Shown here: positions 10,027-19,802 of the stretch, one piece after another | Layout: each line of letters starts with the position of its first letter | How positions within the stretch are numbered: position 1 is the stretch's first letter | Source of the DNA: Xaviernesmea oryzae | GTDB lineage: Bacteria > Pseudomonadota > Alphaproteobacteria > Rhizobiales > Rhizobiaceae | DNA length: 64,000 nucleotides | Assembly (NCBI RefSeq): GCF_900177415.1 | Contig: NZ_FXAF01000001.1 | Span: 126,501-190,500, forward strand | Direction of reading: 5' to 3' | Made by a program: the position numbers and the translations under genes | Notes under the pieces: model-generated | Database searches by the model: none | The model's input: only the letters and a program-made list of their open reading frames with translations | Told to the model about the DNA's origin: nothing

Positions 10027-11100
10027 ATGATGACTCCCGCCTTTTCCGCTAGCGCTCTTTTCAGGCGCGCCCAGGATTTCGTGCTGTGGCTGATGGCAGC
10101 CGCGCATCTCATCGCGCTTGCCTCCCTTCTTCTGGTCCTCGTTTCGCTGTCGCCCGCTCGCGCCGAAGCGCCGGCTTGTCATGGCAGCAATCTCCTCGAT
10201 GAGCTGAAGGCCGAGAACCCGAAGGAATACGATCGGGTGATCGCCGAGGGCGCGAAGGTGCCGAACGGCAAAGGCATCTTCTGGAAGATCGAGAAGGCCG
10301 GAATTGCGCCCTCCTACCTCCTCGGCACCATGCATGTTTCCGATCCGCGGGTACTGAAGATGCCTTCCGGAGCGGCCGAGGCCCATGCCGCTGCGAAGAC
10401 CATCGTCGTCGAATCGGACGAGGTGCTGGACGAGAAGAAGGCGATGGCCGGCATGCTGGCAAAGCCGGAACTCACCATGTTCACCGACGGCAGTTCCATC
10501 GACAAGCTGCTGTCCAGGGACGACCTCGCGGTTGTCGAAGCCGGCCTGAAACAGCGCGGCATCTCGCTTTCCGCCGTATCCCGCATGAAACCGTGGATGC
10601 TGATGGCCTTCGTTTCCCTTCCGGCCTGCGAGATGGCCCGCAAGGCGCAGAACACCGACGTTCTGGACAAGCAGATCGCGCTGGATGCCGCAGCCGCAGG
10701 CAAACCCGTGAAGGGTCTGGAGACGTTTGCCGAGCAGTTTTCGACGCTGGCTGCCATTCCGATCGATCTGCACATGAAGTCGCTCGTCGAGACGATCAAG
10801 CTCGGGCCGAAGCTCGACAACGTCTTCGAGACGATGACCGACCTTTACGTCTCCGGCGATATCGGGCTGACGATGCCGCTCCTGAAGGCGGTCGCTCCCG
10901 ATGGCAGCGACGATGCCGGTTACGCTGAATTCGAGGAGCTTGTGGTGACCAGGCGCAACCATCTGATGGCCGAGCGCGCCGCCCCCATTCTCGCCGGAGG
11001 CGGGGCCTTCATCGCCGTCGGCGCTCTCCATCTGCCGGGCAAGGACGGCCTCGTCCAGCTTCTGAAGGATCAGGGCTTCACGGTCACGGCGGTCAACTGA
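10027..11100 (+). CDS. exported TraB/GumN family protein
   Basis: 357-residue predicted envelope protein. A hydrophobic N-terminal segment (VLWLMAAAHLIALASLLLV) ends at a likely signal cleavage after ARA. The mature part has the GumN/TraB features: SYLLGTMHVSDPRV early, GLETFAEQ in the middle, and a C-terminal FIAVGALHLPGKDGLVQLL with the second conserved GxxH. These motifs are proposed metalloprotease elements, but the substrate is unknown. The start is the first of two tandem ATGs at 10027; an in-frame upstream codon at 9979 would put the signal peptide too far in. A strong hairpin terminator follows. Confidence 0.85.
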   Translation: MMTPAFSASALFRRAQDFVLWLMAAAHLIALASLLLVLVSLSPARAEAPACHGSNLLDELKAENPKEYDRVIAEGAKVPNGKGIFWKIEKAGIAPSYLLGTMHVSDPRVLKMPSGAAEAHAAAKTIVVESDEVLDEKKAMAGMLAKPELTMFTDGSSIDKLLSRDDLAVVEAGLKQRGISLSAVSRMKPWMLMAFVSLPACEMARKAQNTDVLDKQIALDAAAAGKPVKGLETFAEQFSTLAAIPIDLHMKSLVETIKLGPKLDNVFETMTDLYVSGDIGLTMPLLKAVAPDGSDDAGYAEFEELVVTRRNHLMAERAAPILAGGGAFIAVGALHLPGKDGLVQLLKDQGFTVTAVN

Positions 11101-11144
11101 CGCCGCTCGCGCATCTGTCTCGCGTCCGGAACAAGGCCAAAAGA

Positions 11145-11169
11145 AAAGGCGGGATTTAATCCCGCCTTT
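11145..11169. terminator. bidirectional rho-independent terminator
   Basis: Perfect 10-bp stem AAAGGCGGGA / TCCCGCCTTT with loop TTTAA, placed between the convergent gumN-like gene and lpd. T-runs close the stem on both strands, so it can serve both transcripts. Confidence 0.88.
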
Positions 11170-11196
11170 CAGATTCCATCGCGTTGAAACGGCCGA

Positions 11197-12603
11197 TCAC
11201 ATATGGATCGGCTTGAAGAAGGTCGCGAGGGCGGCTTCCTTCACCGCTTCCGACATGGTCGGATGCGCATGGCAGGTGCGGCCGAGGTCTTCCGAGGAGC
11301 CGCCGAATTCCATCAGCACGGTGATCTCGTGGATCATCTCGCCGGCGCCGAAGCCGACGATATGGCCGCCGAGAACGCGATCAGTCTCCTTGTCCGCGAG
11401 GATCTTCACGAAACCTTCGGTCGCGAGCATCGCACGGGCGCGGCCGTTCGCCGTGAACGGGAACTTGCCGACCTTGTAGGCGATGCCCGCGGCCTTCAGC
11501 TCTTCCTCGGTCTTGCCGACGGAGGCGACTTCCGGCTGGGTGTAGACGACGCCCGGGATGACGTCGTAATTCACATGGCCGTGCTGGCCGGCGAGGATTT
11601 CGGCAAGCGCCACACCCTCGTCCTCGGCCTTGTGAGCGAGCATCGGGCCGCGCACCACGTCGCCGATCGCATAGATGCCGTCGACATTGGTCTTGAAGTG
11701 ACCGTCGATCTCGACGCGGCCGCGGTTGTCGACCTTCACGCCGGCCTCTTCGAGACCGAGGCCCGCCGTATAGGGCTTGCGGCCGGTGGAGATCAGCACG
11801 ACATCGGCCTCGATGGTCTGGGCATCGCCGCCCTTGACCGGCTCATAGGTGACCTTGGCACCCTTGGCCGTCTTTTCAACGCCGGTCACCTTGGCTTCGG
11901 TGCGGATATCCATGCCCTGCTTCTGCATCATGCGCTGGAACTGCTTCGCCGCCTCGCCGTCCATGCCGCCGAGCAGCTTGTCGAGATATTCGACGACGGT
12001 GACCTTGGCACCGAGCCGCTGCCAGACCGAACCGAGCTCCATGCCGATGACGCCGCCGCCGACCACCACCAGATGCTCCGGCACCTTTTCGAGCGCGATG
12101 GCGCCGGTGGACGAAACGATGACCTTCTCGTCGATCTCGACATTGACGCCGGGGATGCCGGCGACATCGGAACCGGTAGCAATCACGATGTTCTTGGTTT
12201 CGAGCTCCTGAACCTTGCCGTCCTCGCCGGTTACGGAAACCTTGCCTGCGGAGACGATCTTGCCCGTACCCTGGAAGCCGTCGATCTTGTTCTTCTTGAA
12301 GAGGAAGGCGACGCCGTCGACGTTGGACTTCACGGTCGCGTCCTTGTGCGCCATCATCTTCTCAAGGTTCAGCTTGGGAGCCGGGACCTCGACGCCGAGC
12401 GCATCCATGCCGTGGCCGGCGTGGTGGAACATCTCGGAAGCATGCAGCAGTGCCTTCGAAGGAATGCAGCCGACATTGAGGCACGTTCCGCCATAGGTGG
12501 CGCGCTTTTCCACGACCGCGACCTTGAGGCCGAGCTGGGCAGCCTTGACCGCGCAGACATAGCCGCCCGGACCGCTTCCGATTACGACGAGATCATAAGC
12601 CAT
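11197..12603 (-). CDS. lpd: dihydrolipoyl dehydrogenase (E3)
   Basis: FAD flavoprotein that reoxidises dihydrolipoamide in the 2-oxoglutarate dehydrogenase complex. The 468-residue product has the FAD motif GSGPGGY at about 10-16 and the redox disulfide GGTCLNVGCIPSK with Cys 41 and Cys 46. The NAD motif VVGGGVIGMELG is present, and the active-site HAHPTMSE is near residues 445-452. It is the last gene of the mdh-suc series, separated from sucB by three short genes, and is closed by the terminator at 11145. An AAGGA site precedes the ATG. Confidence 0.97.
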   Translation of the reverse strand: MAYDLVVIGSGPGGYVCAVKAAQLGLKVAVVEKRATYGGTCLNVGCIPSKALLHASEMFHHAGHGMDALGVEVPAPKLNLEKMMAHKDATVKSNVDGVAFLFKKNKIDGFQGTGKIVSAGKVSVTGEDGKVQELETKNIVIATGSDVAGIPGVNVEIDEKVIVSSTGAIALEKVPEHLVVVGGGVIGMELGSVWQRLGAKVTVVEYLDKLLGGMDGEAAKQFQRMMQKQGMDIRTEAKVTGVEKTAKGAKVTYEPVKGGDAQTIEADVVLISTGRKPYTAGLGLEEAGVKVDNRGRVEIDGHFKTNVDGIYAIGDVVRGPMLAHKAEDEGVALAEILAGQHGHVNYDVIPGVVYTQPEVASVGKTEEELKAAGIAYKVGKFPFTANGRARAMLATEGFVKILADKETDRVLGGHIVGFGAGEMIHEITVLMEFGGSSEDLGRTCHAHPTMSEAVKEAALATFFKPIHM

Positions 12604-12631
12604 GGTTTCTTTTTCCTTTTTCTCTGTTCAG

Positions 12632-13384
12632 CTAGCGTCCGCCACTCACGTCGAGGATGGCGCCGGTTACATAAGAAGCCTGGGGCGACAGAAGATACAG
12701 GATGGCATCCGCCACCTCTTCCGCGCTGCCCGGCCGTTTCATCGGAATGCTGGGCGTCATTTCACGCGCCCGATCCGGAAGGCCGCCGGACGCATGAATA
12801 TCCGTATCGATGATGCCCGGCCGGATGGCGTTGACGCGCACGCCTTCGGCTGCGACTTCGCGCGCCAGGCCGATCGTCAGTGCATCGATCGCCGCCTTCG
12901 AAGCCGCATAGTCGACATATTGCGCCGGCGCCCCGAGCTTGGCCGCCATGGAGGAAATGTTGACGATCGCTCCGCCCTTGCCGCCGTGTCTCGTGGACAT
13001 GCGGCGTATGCCTTCCCCGGCGCACAGGATCGAACCGGTGACGTTGATCCGCATCATCCGCTCGATGCGTTCAGCGCTCATCTCATCGACGCGCTGCGGA
13101 AGATCCACGATGCCGGCATTGTTGACCAGTCCGTCGAGCCGGCCGAAATGGCGGTCGACCGCCGCGAACATCGATACGATCTCTTCCGCCTTGCCGACAT
13201 CCGCCTGAACGGCGATTGCCTCGCCGCCGGAAGCCGCGATCCCGGCAACGACCTTGTCGGCAGCCGCACGGTTCAAGGCATAGTTCACCGCCACGCGCCA
13301 GCCGCGTCTCGCGGCAAGGATCGACACCGCCGCGCCGATGCCGCGGCTTCCGCCGGTTACCAGAAGAACAGGGGCGTCGATCAT
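12632..13384 (-). CDS. SDR family oxidoreductase
   Basis: Short-chain dehydrogenase/reductase of 250 residues with the Rossmann motif TGGSRGIG at 10-17, NNAG at about 88-91, catalytic Ser near 144 and YAASK with Tyr 159 and Lys 163. The C-terminal SYVTGAILDVSGGR matches classical SDRs. The substrate cannot be told. I chose the ATG at 13384 because it overlaps the upstream gene's stop as ATGA (coupled translation); in-frame codons further upstream lie inside that gene. It sits in the sucB-lpd interval and is probably co-transcribed. Confidence 0.88.
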   Translation of the reverse strand: MIDAPVLLVTGGSRGIGAAVSILAARRGWRVAVNYALNRAAADKVVAGIAASGGEAIAVQADVGKAEEIVSMFAAVDRHFGRLDGLVNNAGIVDLPQRVDEMSAERIERMMRINVTGSILCAGEGIRRMSTRHGGKGGAIVNISSMAAKLGAPAQYVDYAASKAAIDALTIGLAREVAAEGVRVNAIRPGIIDTDIHASGGLPDRAREMTPSIPMKRPGSAEEVADAILYLLSPQASYVTGAILDVSGGR

Positions 13385-13890
13385 GCCTTGCACTCCTTGA
13401 ATTCGTAGAGGTCCCATGGGACCTCCTTCAGGCCGCTTTTCTCCCAAAGCGTCGAATGGCGGATCGCCGGACCGATGCCGGGCATCAGGACCGCATCCGG
13501 CGCCTCGGTTCCTTCCGCGCCCAATATGTCGATATGGCCCGTCGCCTTATCAAGCGCATAGGGCACCCCTGTCCATATGGTGCAGGCCCTGAGTTCGGCG
13601 CCTGTCGCGTCGCCTTCCGGGCAGTTGTTCATCACCATGCCGGCCGGACGGCGGGCTTCCTCGTTGTACATGACGTGGCCGTCGAGCTTCAGCTTGCCGC
13701 CCGCGCTTCCGGTAATCGTGAAGAGATGGCTGACGGCCGCCGCATCCGAACCCACCGGCCTGAACGAAAGCACCGTGCCCGCATCCGCTTCGACGAACAC
13801 GGCCTTCTCGATCGGGCACCGTTCCTGGGCCATCGCCATTCCCGGCACCAGATAGAGCGTCAGAAGCCATGGCTTGAAGGAGGCGCTCAT
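13381..13890 (-). CDS. secreted protein of unknown function
   Basis: 169-residue protein with a signal peptide (MSASFKPWLLTLYLVPGMAMA, likely cut before QERC). The mature part has four cysteines (ERC, NNC, RAC, KEC) that could form two disulfides. I do not recognise the family. It lies 4 nt after the MAPEG gene and overlaps the SDR gene by 4 nt, so the three are almost certainly translated from one message. The end PWDLYEFKECKA falls in ordinary coding composition, with no sign of truncation. Confidence 0.78.
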   Translation of the reverse strand: MSASFKPWLLTLYLVPGMAMAQERCPIEKAVFVEADAGTVLSFRPVGSDAAAVSHLFTITGSAGGKLKLDGHVMYNEEARRPAGMVMNNCPEGDATGAELRACTIWTGVPYALDKATGHIDILGAEGTEAPDAVLMPGIGPAIRHSTLWEKSGLKEVPWDLYEFKECKA

Positions 13891-13894
13891 GGCA

Positions 13895-14314
13895 TCACCG
13901 GAAGAGCGCGATGGTCATGGCAAGCAGACCCATCATGCTGATCAGCCAGACGAAGGACCGGAAATAGGGGATGCCTGCCAGATAGAGCGGCAGGTAGACG
14001 ATCCGGGCGACGAACCAGATCCAGCCGCCGATCAAACCCCAGCGGGACGCATCGTCACCGGTGAAAGCGACCCCGAGCAGAAGGCCGACGAAGGCCGGGT
14101 AGGTTTCCCGGAAATTCTTCGACGCCCGCGCGGCACGGCCGGCGAACCTGCCCCTCGGCTCCAGCCCCTCGTCCCGCGGTCCCGCATTCCACTGCGAGCC
14201 AAGCTCGCGCGTCGCAAGCATGCCCTGCAGCAGGATTTGAAAGACGAGCAGGATCACGCTCAGGGCGAGCAGCGTCATGTAAGGCGTTGCCGTGACCCCG
14301 AGCGTTTCCATCAT
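13895..14314 (-). CDS. MAPEG family membrane protein
   Basis: 139-residue membrane protein of the MAPEG superfamily (microsomal glutathione transferase-like). It has about four transmembrane segments, beginning YMTLLALSVILLVFQILL. The typical first loop RAARASKNFRETYPAF carries the conserved Arg/Asn/Glu/Pro pattern, and the C-terminal RIVYLPLYLAGIPYFRSF is a MAPEG hallmark. The substrate is unknown. The start is the first of two tandem ATGs. It begins 11 nt after sucB and is followed by the secreted protein gene. Confidence 0.85.
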   Translation of the reverse strand: MMETLGVTATPYMTLLALSVILLVFQILLQGMLATRELGSQWNAGPRDEGLEPRGRFAGRAARASKNFRETYPAFVGLLLGVAFTGDDASRWGLIGGWIWFVARIVYLPLYLAGIPYFRSFVWLISMMGLLAMTIALFR

Positions 14315-14325
14315 TCCGTTCCGTA

Positions 14326-15579
14326 TCAGAGATCGAGAACGAGGCGTTCCGGATCTTCCAGGCTTTCCTTGACGCGGACGAGGAAGGTCACCGCCTCCTT
14401 GCCGTCCACCATGCGATGGTCATAGGAGAGCGCCAGATACATCATCGGACGGATCACGACCTGGCCGCCGATCGCGACCGGACGTTCCTGGATCTTGTGC
14501 ATGCCGAGAATGCCGGACTGCGGTGCGTTGAGGATCGGCGAGGACATCAGCGAACCGTAGACGCCGCCGTTCGAGATGGTGAAGGTGCCGCCCTGCATGT
14601 CGGCCATGGACAGCTGACCATCGCGGGCGAGCTTGCCCAGGCGGCCGATATCCTTCTCGATCTCGGCGATCGACATCTGGTCGGCATCGCGCACGACCGG
14701 AACCACGAGGCCCTTGTCGGTGCCGACGGCGACGCCGATATGGCAGTAGTTCTTGTAGATGATGTCGGTGCCGTCGATTTCGGCGTTGACGGCCGGCAGC
14801 TCCTTCAGGGCGTGCGTCACGGCCTTGGTGAAGAAGCCCATGAAGCCGAGCTTCACGCCGTGCTTTTTCTCGAAGATGTCCTTGTACTTGTTGCGGAGAT
14901 CCATGACCGCCTTCATGTCCACCTCGTTATAGGTGGTGAGCATGGCGGCGGTGTTCTGCGCGTCCTTGAGGCGGCGGGCGATCGTCTGGCGCAGGCGCGT
15001 CATCTTCACCCGTTCTTCGCGGGCGGCATCCTCGACCGTCGAGGGACCGCGAGCGGCGGCCGGAGCAGCAGGTGCGGCCGCCGGAGCGGAAATGCCCTTG
15101 GCGACGGCGGCGATCACATCGCCCTTGAGGACCTGGCCGCGCTTGCCCGAACCTTCGATGTCGGCGGTGGAAACGTTGTTGTCCGCGGCGATCTTGGCCG
15201 CGGCCGGAGCCGGGGGCATGGAAGAGGCGGCAGCAGCCGGGGCCGCAGCGGCGGCGGGAGCAGCAGCGGCCGGCTCGGCAGCCTTGGCCGGAGCGGCTTC
15301 CGCGGGCTTGGCAGCCGGAGCTGCGGCTGCAGCGCCCGCACCGCCCTCGGCGATCTGGCCGAGCAATGCGCCGAGGCCGACGGTCTCGCCATTGTTGGCG
15401 ACGATCTCGGAGAGCACGCCGGCAGCCGGCGCCGGAACTTCGACGGTCACCTTGTCCGTTTCGAGCTCGAGGAGCGGCTCGTCGGCCTTGATCGTATCGC
15501 CGACCTTCTTGAACCAGGTGCCGACGGTTGCCTCGCTGACGGACTCGCCGAGAGTAGGTACGCGGATTTCGGTGGCCAT
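14326..15579 (-). CDS. sucB: dihydrolipoyllysine succinyltransferase, E2 of 2-oxoglutarate dehydrogenase
   Basis: E2 core of the 2-oxoglutarate dehydrogenase complex, moving succinyl groups from lipoamide to CoA. The 417-residue product has one lipoyl domain with the modified lysine in ETDKVTVEV (Lys 43), then an Ala/Pro-rich linker of about 60 residues. A peripheral-subunit-binding domain ([19 protein letters not shown]) and the catalytic domain ending in SYDHRMVDG (His about 388, Asp about 392) follow. It lies 63 nt after sucA. Confidence 0.97.
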   Translation of the reverse strand: MATEIRVPTLGESVSEATVGTWFKKVGDTIKADEPLLELETDKVTVEVPAPAAGVLSEIVANNGETVGLGALLGQIAEGGAGAAAAAPAAKPAEAAPAKAAEPAAAAPAAAAAPAAAASSMPPAPAAAKIAADNNVSTADIEGSGKRGQVLKGDVIAAVAKGISAPAAAPAAPAAARGPSTVEDAAREERVKMTRLRQTIARRLKDAQNTAAMLTTYNEVDMKAVMDLRNKYKDIFEKKHGVKLGFMGFFTKAVTHALKELPAVNAEIDGTDIIYKNYCHIGVAVGTDKGLVVPVVRDADQMSIAEIEKDIGRLGKLARDGQLSMADMQGGTFTISNGGVYGSLMSSPILNAPQSGILGMHKIQERPVAIGGQVVIRPMMYLALSYDHRMVDGKEAVTFLVRVKESLEDPERLVLDL

Positions 15580-15642
15580 GATCTGTTTCCGTATTCTGTC
15601 AGATGGTGTTTGCGAAAATGGATGGGAAGGCGGCTGAAGTGA

Positions 15643-18639
15643 TCAGCCGCCGAGCGCGTCTTCGAGGAAGGCTTCGAGCTGGGCCAGGTGCTTGGACATC
15701 TGACCGGTTGCGGGAGATGCCGCAGCCGGACGGCCCGTGTAGCGGACGCGCTGATACTTGGCATCGATATGGGCGAGGACCCATTCCAGATAGGGATCGA
15801 TGAAGGCCCAGGCGCCCATGTTCTTCGGCTCTTCCTGGCACCAGACCATTTCCGCGTTGCGGAAGCGGGAAAGCTCGTTGATGAGAGCCTTGGCCGGGAA
15901 CGGATAGAGCTGTTCGATGCGCAGCAGATAGATGTCGTCGATGCCGCGCTTTTCGCGCTCTTCCAGGAGGTCGTAATAGACCTTGCCGGTGCAGAGCACG
16001 ACGCGACGGATCTTGTTGTCCTTCTGCAGCTTGATCGGACCGTCCTTGATGACCTCCGCATCGTCCCAGAGGAGGCGGTGGAAGGAGGATTCGCCGGCCA
16101 GTTCGGCAAGCGTCGAGGTGGCCCGCTTGTGGCGCAGCAGCGACTTCGGCGTCATCAGGATGAGCGGCTTGCGGAAATCGCGCTTCACCTGCCGGCGCAA
16201 AATGTGGAAGTAGTTCGACGGCGTCGTGCAGTTGGCGACCTGCATGTTGTCTTCGGCGCACATCTGCAGCCAGCGCTCCAGGCGTGCCGACGAGTGTTCC
16301 GGACCCTGGCCTTCGTAACCGTGCGGCAGCAGGCAGACGAGGCCGGACATTCTGAGCCACTTGCGTTCGCCCGACGAGATGAACTGGTCGAACACGACCT
16401 GCGCGCCGTTGGCGAAATCGCCGAACTGGGCCTCCCAGAGCGTCAGCGCATTCGGGCGTGCCAGCGAGTAGCCGTATTCGAAGCCCAACACCGCCTCTTC
16501 CGAGAGCATCGAGTTGATGACCTCGTAGCGGGCCTGGGTCGGCGACAGGTTGGCGAGCGGAATGTAGCGCTCTTCCGTATCCTGATCGTAGAGTACCGAA
16601 TGACGCTGCGAAAACGTGCCGCGCTCGCAATCCTGGCCGGAAAGGCGGATCTTCGTGCCTTCCACCGCAAGCGAGCCGAAGGCAAGGGCCTCGGCCATCG
16701 CCCAGTCGATGCCCTCGCCCGTCTCGATCATCTGGGCGCGGTTTTCCATGAAGCGCCGGATGGTGCGATGGGCGTTGAAGCCTTCCGGAATGACCGACAG
16801 CTTGCGGCCGATCTCCTTGAGCTGCTTCATCGGCACGGCGGTCTTGCCGCGGCGCTGTTCGTCGGCATTGTCGGCCGAGCGCAGGCCCGACCACTGGCCG
16901 TCCAGCCAGTCTGCCTTGTTCGGCTTGTAGCTCTGGCCGGCCTCGAATTCGGCTTCGAGATGCGCACGCCAGTCGGCCTTCATCTTCTCGAATTCGCCTT
17001 CGGACAGCAGGCCCTCGGCGATCAGGCGGTCGGCATAGAGCTGCGCAACCGTCTTGTGGCCGCGGATGACCTTGTACATCTTCGGCTGCGTGAACGCCGG
17101 CTCGTCGCCTTCGTTATGGCCGAAGCGACGGTAGCAGAACATGTCGATCACGACCGGCTTGTGGAACTTCATCCGGAACTCGGTCGCGATCTTGGCGGCG
17201 TAGGTGACCGCCTCCGGATCGTCGCCGTTGACGTGGAAGATCGGCGCTTCGATCATCTTGGCGACGTCGGACGGATAGGGCGACGAACGCGAGAAGGCCG
17301 GATTGGTGGTGAAGCCGATCTGGTTGTTGATGATGAAGTGCATCGTGCCGGCGACGCGATGGCCGCGCAGGCCGGAAAGACCGAGGATTTCGGCAACGAC
17401 GCCCTGGCCCGCGAAGGCCGCGTCGCCATGGATCAGGAGTGGCAGAACCTTGGCGCGCTCCTTCAGCGGAATGATGTCGCCTTCCCAGACCTTGGCGAGC
17501 ATGTCCTGCTTGGCGCGCGCCTTGCCCATGACGACCGGGTTGACGATTTCGAGATGCGACGGGTTCGCCGTCAGCGACAGGTGAACCTTGTTGCCGTCGA
17601 ATTCGCGGTCGGAGGAAGCGCCGAGGTGGTACTTCACGTCGCCCGAGCCTTCCACTTCGTCCGGCTTGAACGAACCGCCCTTGAACTCGTGGAAGACGGC
17701 GCGGTGCGGCTTGCCCATGACGTTGGTCAGCACGTTCAGGCGGCCGCGATGGGCCATGCCGAGAACGACTTCTTCGAGACCGTCCTGGCCGCCGCGCTTG
17801 ATGATCTGTTCCAGCGCCGGAATCAGCGATTCACCGCCGTCGAGGCCGAAGCGCTTGGTGCCCTTGAACCGGACGTCGAGGAACTGCTCGTAGCCTTCGC
17901 CCTCGACCAGCTTGGAAAGGATCGCCTTCTTGCCTTCCGGCGTGAATTCGACGCCCTTGCCGGGGCCTTCGATGCGCTCCTGGATCCAGGACTTCTCTTC
18001 CGGGTTGGAGATGTGCATGAACTCGACGCCGATCGTCGAGCAATAGGTGCGCTCCAGGATCGCGAGCATCTCGCGGATGGTCGCGTATTCGAGGCCGAGC
18101 ACGTTGTCGATGAAGATCTTGCGGTCGTAATCGGCTTCCGTGAAGCCGTACGCCGAGGGCGACAGTTCGTTGTAATCCTCGACCGGGGCGGCAAGGCCGA
18201 GCGGGTCGAGCTTGGCATGCAGGTGGCCGCGCATGCGGTAGGCGCGGATCATCATGATGGCGCGGACGCTGTCGCGCGTCGCCTGCAGCACATCCGCATC
18301 GCTGACCGGCTTGCCGGCCGCCGCGGCGGCGGCTTCGGCCTTCGCCTTCACCTTGCCTTCGATCGCCTTTTCCACGGCCGGCCAATTGCCGTCGAGCGCC
18401 GAGACCAGTTCGCCGTTCGCGGTGACCGGCCAGTTCTGGCGCTGCCAGGAAGCGCCCTTCGCGGCCTTCTTCACATCGTCCGGATTGTCGGCAAGCGCCT
18501 TGAAGAAGGCCTGCCATTCCGGCGCTACCGAAGCCGGATCGCTTTCGTACCGGGCGTAGAGCTGTTCGATATAGGCCGCGTTCTGCCCATCGAGGAAGGA
18601 GGTGATGAGGAACTGCTCGTTGGCTTCTTGCCGTGCCAT
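15643..18639 (-). CDS. sucA: 2-oxoglutarate dehydrogenase E1 component
   Basis: Thiamine-diphosphate-dependent E1 that decarboxylates 2-oxoglutarate. The product is 998 residues. The N-terminus MARQEANEQFLITSFLDGQN is followed by the E2-binding YIEQLYARY-type segment and EWQAFF. The central part has GMAHRGRLNVL and HLGASSDREF, with HGDAAFAGQG and DMFCYRRFGHNEGDEP. I chose the ATG at 18639: upstream in-frame codons give an Arg-rich tail foreign to the family. The leader is unusual: the AGGAGG lies about 24 nt from the start, with a hairpin between them (see the separate entry). Confidence 0.97.
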   Translation of the reverse strand: MARQEANEQFLITSFLDGQNAAYIEQLYARYESDPASVAPEWQAFFKALADNPDDVKKAAKGASWQRQNWPVTANGELVSALDGNWPAVEKAIEGKVKAKAEAAAAAAGKPVSDADVLQATRDSVRAIMMIRAYRMRGHLHAKLDPLGLAAPVEDYNELSPSAYGFTEADYDRKIFIDNVLGLEYATIREMLAILERTYCSTIGVEFMHISNPEEKSWIQERIEGPGKGVEFTPEGKKAILSKLVEGEGYEQFLDVRFKGTKRFGLDGGESLIPALEQIIKRGGQDGLEEVVLGMAHRGRLNVLTNVMGKPHRAVFHEFKGGSFKPDEVEGSGDVKYHLGASSDREFDGNKVHLSLTANPSHLEIVNPVVMGKARAKQDMLAKVWEGDIIPLKERAKVLPLLIHGDAAFAGQGVVAEILGLSGLRGHRVAGTMHFIINNQIGFTTNPAFSRSSPYPSDVAKMIEAPIFHVNGDDPEAVTYAAKIATEFRMKFHKPVVIDMFCYRRFGHNEGDEPAFTQPKMYKVIRGHKTVAQLYADRLIAEGLLSEGEFEKMKADWRAHLEAEFEAGQSYKPNKADWLDGQWSGLRSADNADEQRRGKTAVPMKQLKEIGRKLSVIPEGFNAHRTIRRFMENRAQMIETGEGIDWAMAEALAFGSLAVEGTKIRLSGQDCERGTFSQRHSVLYDQDTEERYIPLANLSPTQARYEVINSMLSEEAVLGFEYGYSLARPNALTLWEAQFGDFANGAQVVFDQFISSGERKWLRMSGLVCLLPHGYEGQGPEHSSARLERWLQMCAEDNMQVANCTTPSNYFHILRRQVKRDFRKPLILMTPKSLLRHKRATSTLAELAGESSFHRLLWDDAEVIKDGPIKLQKDNKIRRVVLCTGKVYYDLLEEREKRGIDDIYLLRIEQLYPFPAKALINELSRFRNAEMVWCQEEPKNMGAWAFIDPYLEWVLAHIDAKYQRVRYTGRPAAASPATGQMSKHLAQLEAFLEDALGG

Positions 18640-18647
18640 GGTTTTTT

Positions 18648-18669
18648 GCGGGCGCCGCGCCCGCCTCCT
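18648..18669 (-). promoter_or_regulatory. sucA leader: Shine-Dalgarno followed by a hairpin next to the start codon
   Basis: On the minus strand AGGAG (18669-18665) is followed at once by a perfect 7-bp hairpin GCGGGCG-CGG-CGCCCGC (18664-18648), then AAAAAACC and the sucA ATG. Linear spacing from AGGAG to ATG is about 25 nt, too long for normal initiation. If the hairpin folds, the effective spacing is 8 nt. No other start codon lies between. The structure is seen directly; its role in initiation is inferred. Confidence 0.6.
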
Positions 18670-18786
18670 GACGTGGTCGGAACCGGAAGCATCCGGTTTC
18701 CGCATTTTCTTGTCTTGTCGTCTGTTATTTCGAGCCGCCGAAGCGGCAAGCGTTCCCGAGAGCTTGATCAAGGGGACACTCAACCA

Positions 18787-18819
18787 GGACAGGCGAGGCA
18801 TGCACCGCTTCGCCTGTCC
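18787..18819 (-). promoter_or_regulatory. inverted repeat between sucD and sucA
   Basis: Perfect arms GGACAGGCGA / TCGCCTGTCC (18787-18796 and 18810-18819), extendable by about three pairs including one G-U. No T-run follows on the minus strand, so it does not look like an ordinary terminator. It could be an mRNA-stabilising or processing structure separating sucCD from sucAB in one transcript. The function is inferred only from its position. Confidence 0.5.
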
Positions 18820-18877
18820 GAAGCTTGTCGGACCGATCGCCGCCTATCTGCCGGCAGCGACCGTCCCTTATGTGGCG

Positions 18878-19783
<906 letters not shown>

Positions 19784-19802
19784 TCTTTCCGGTCCTTCCA
19801 GA

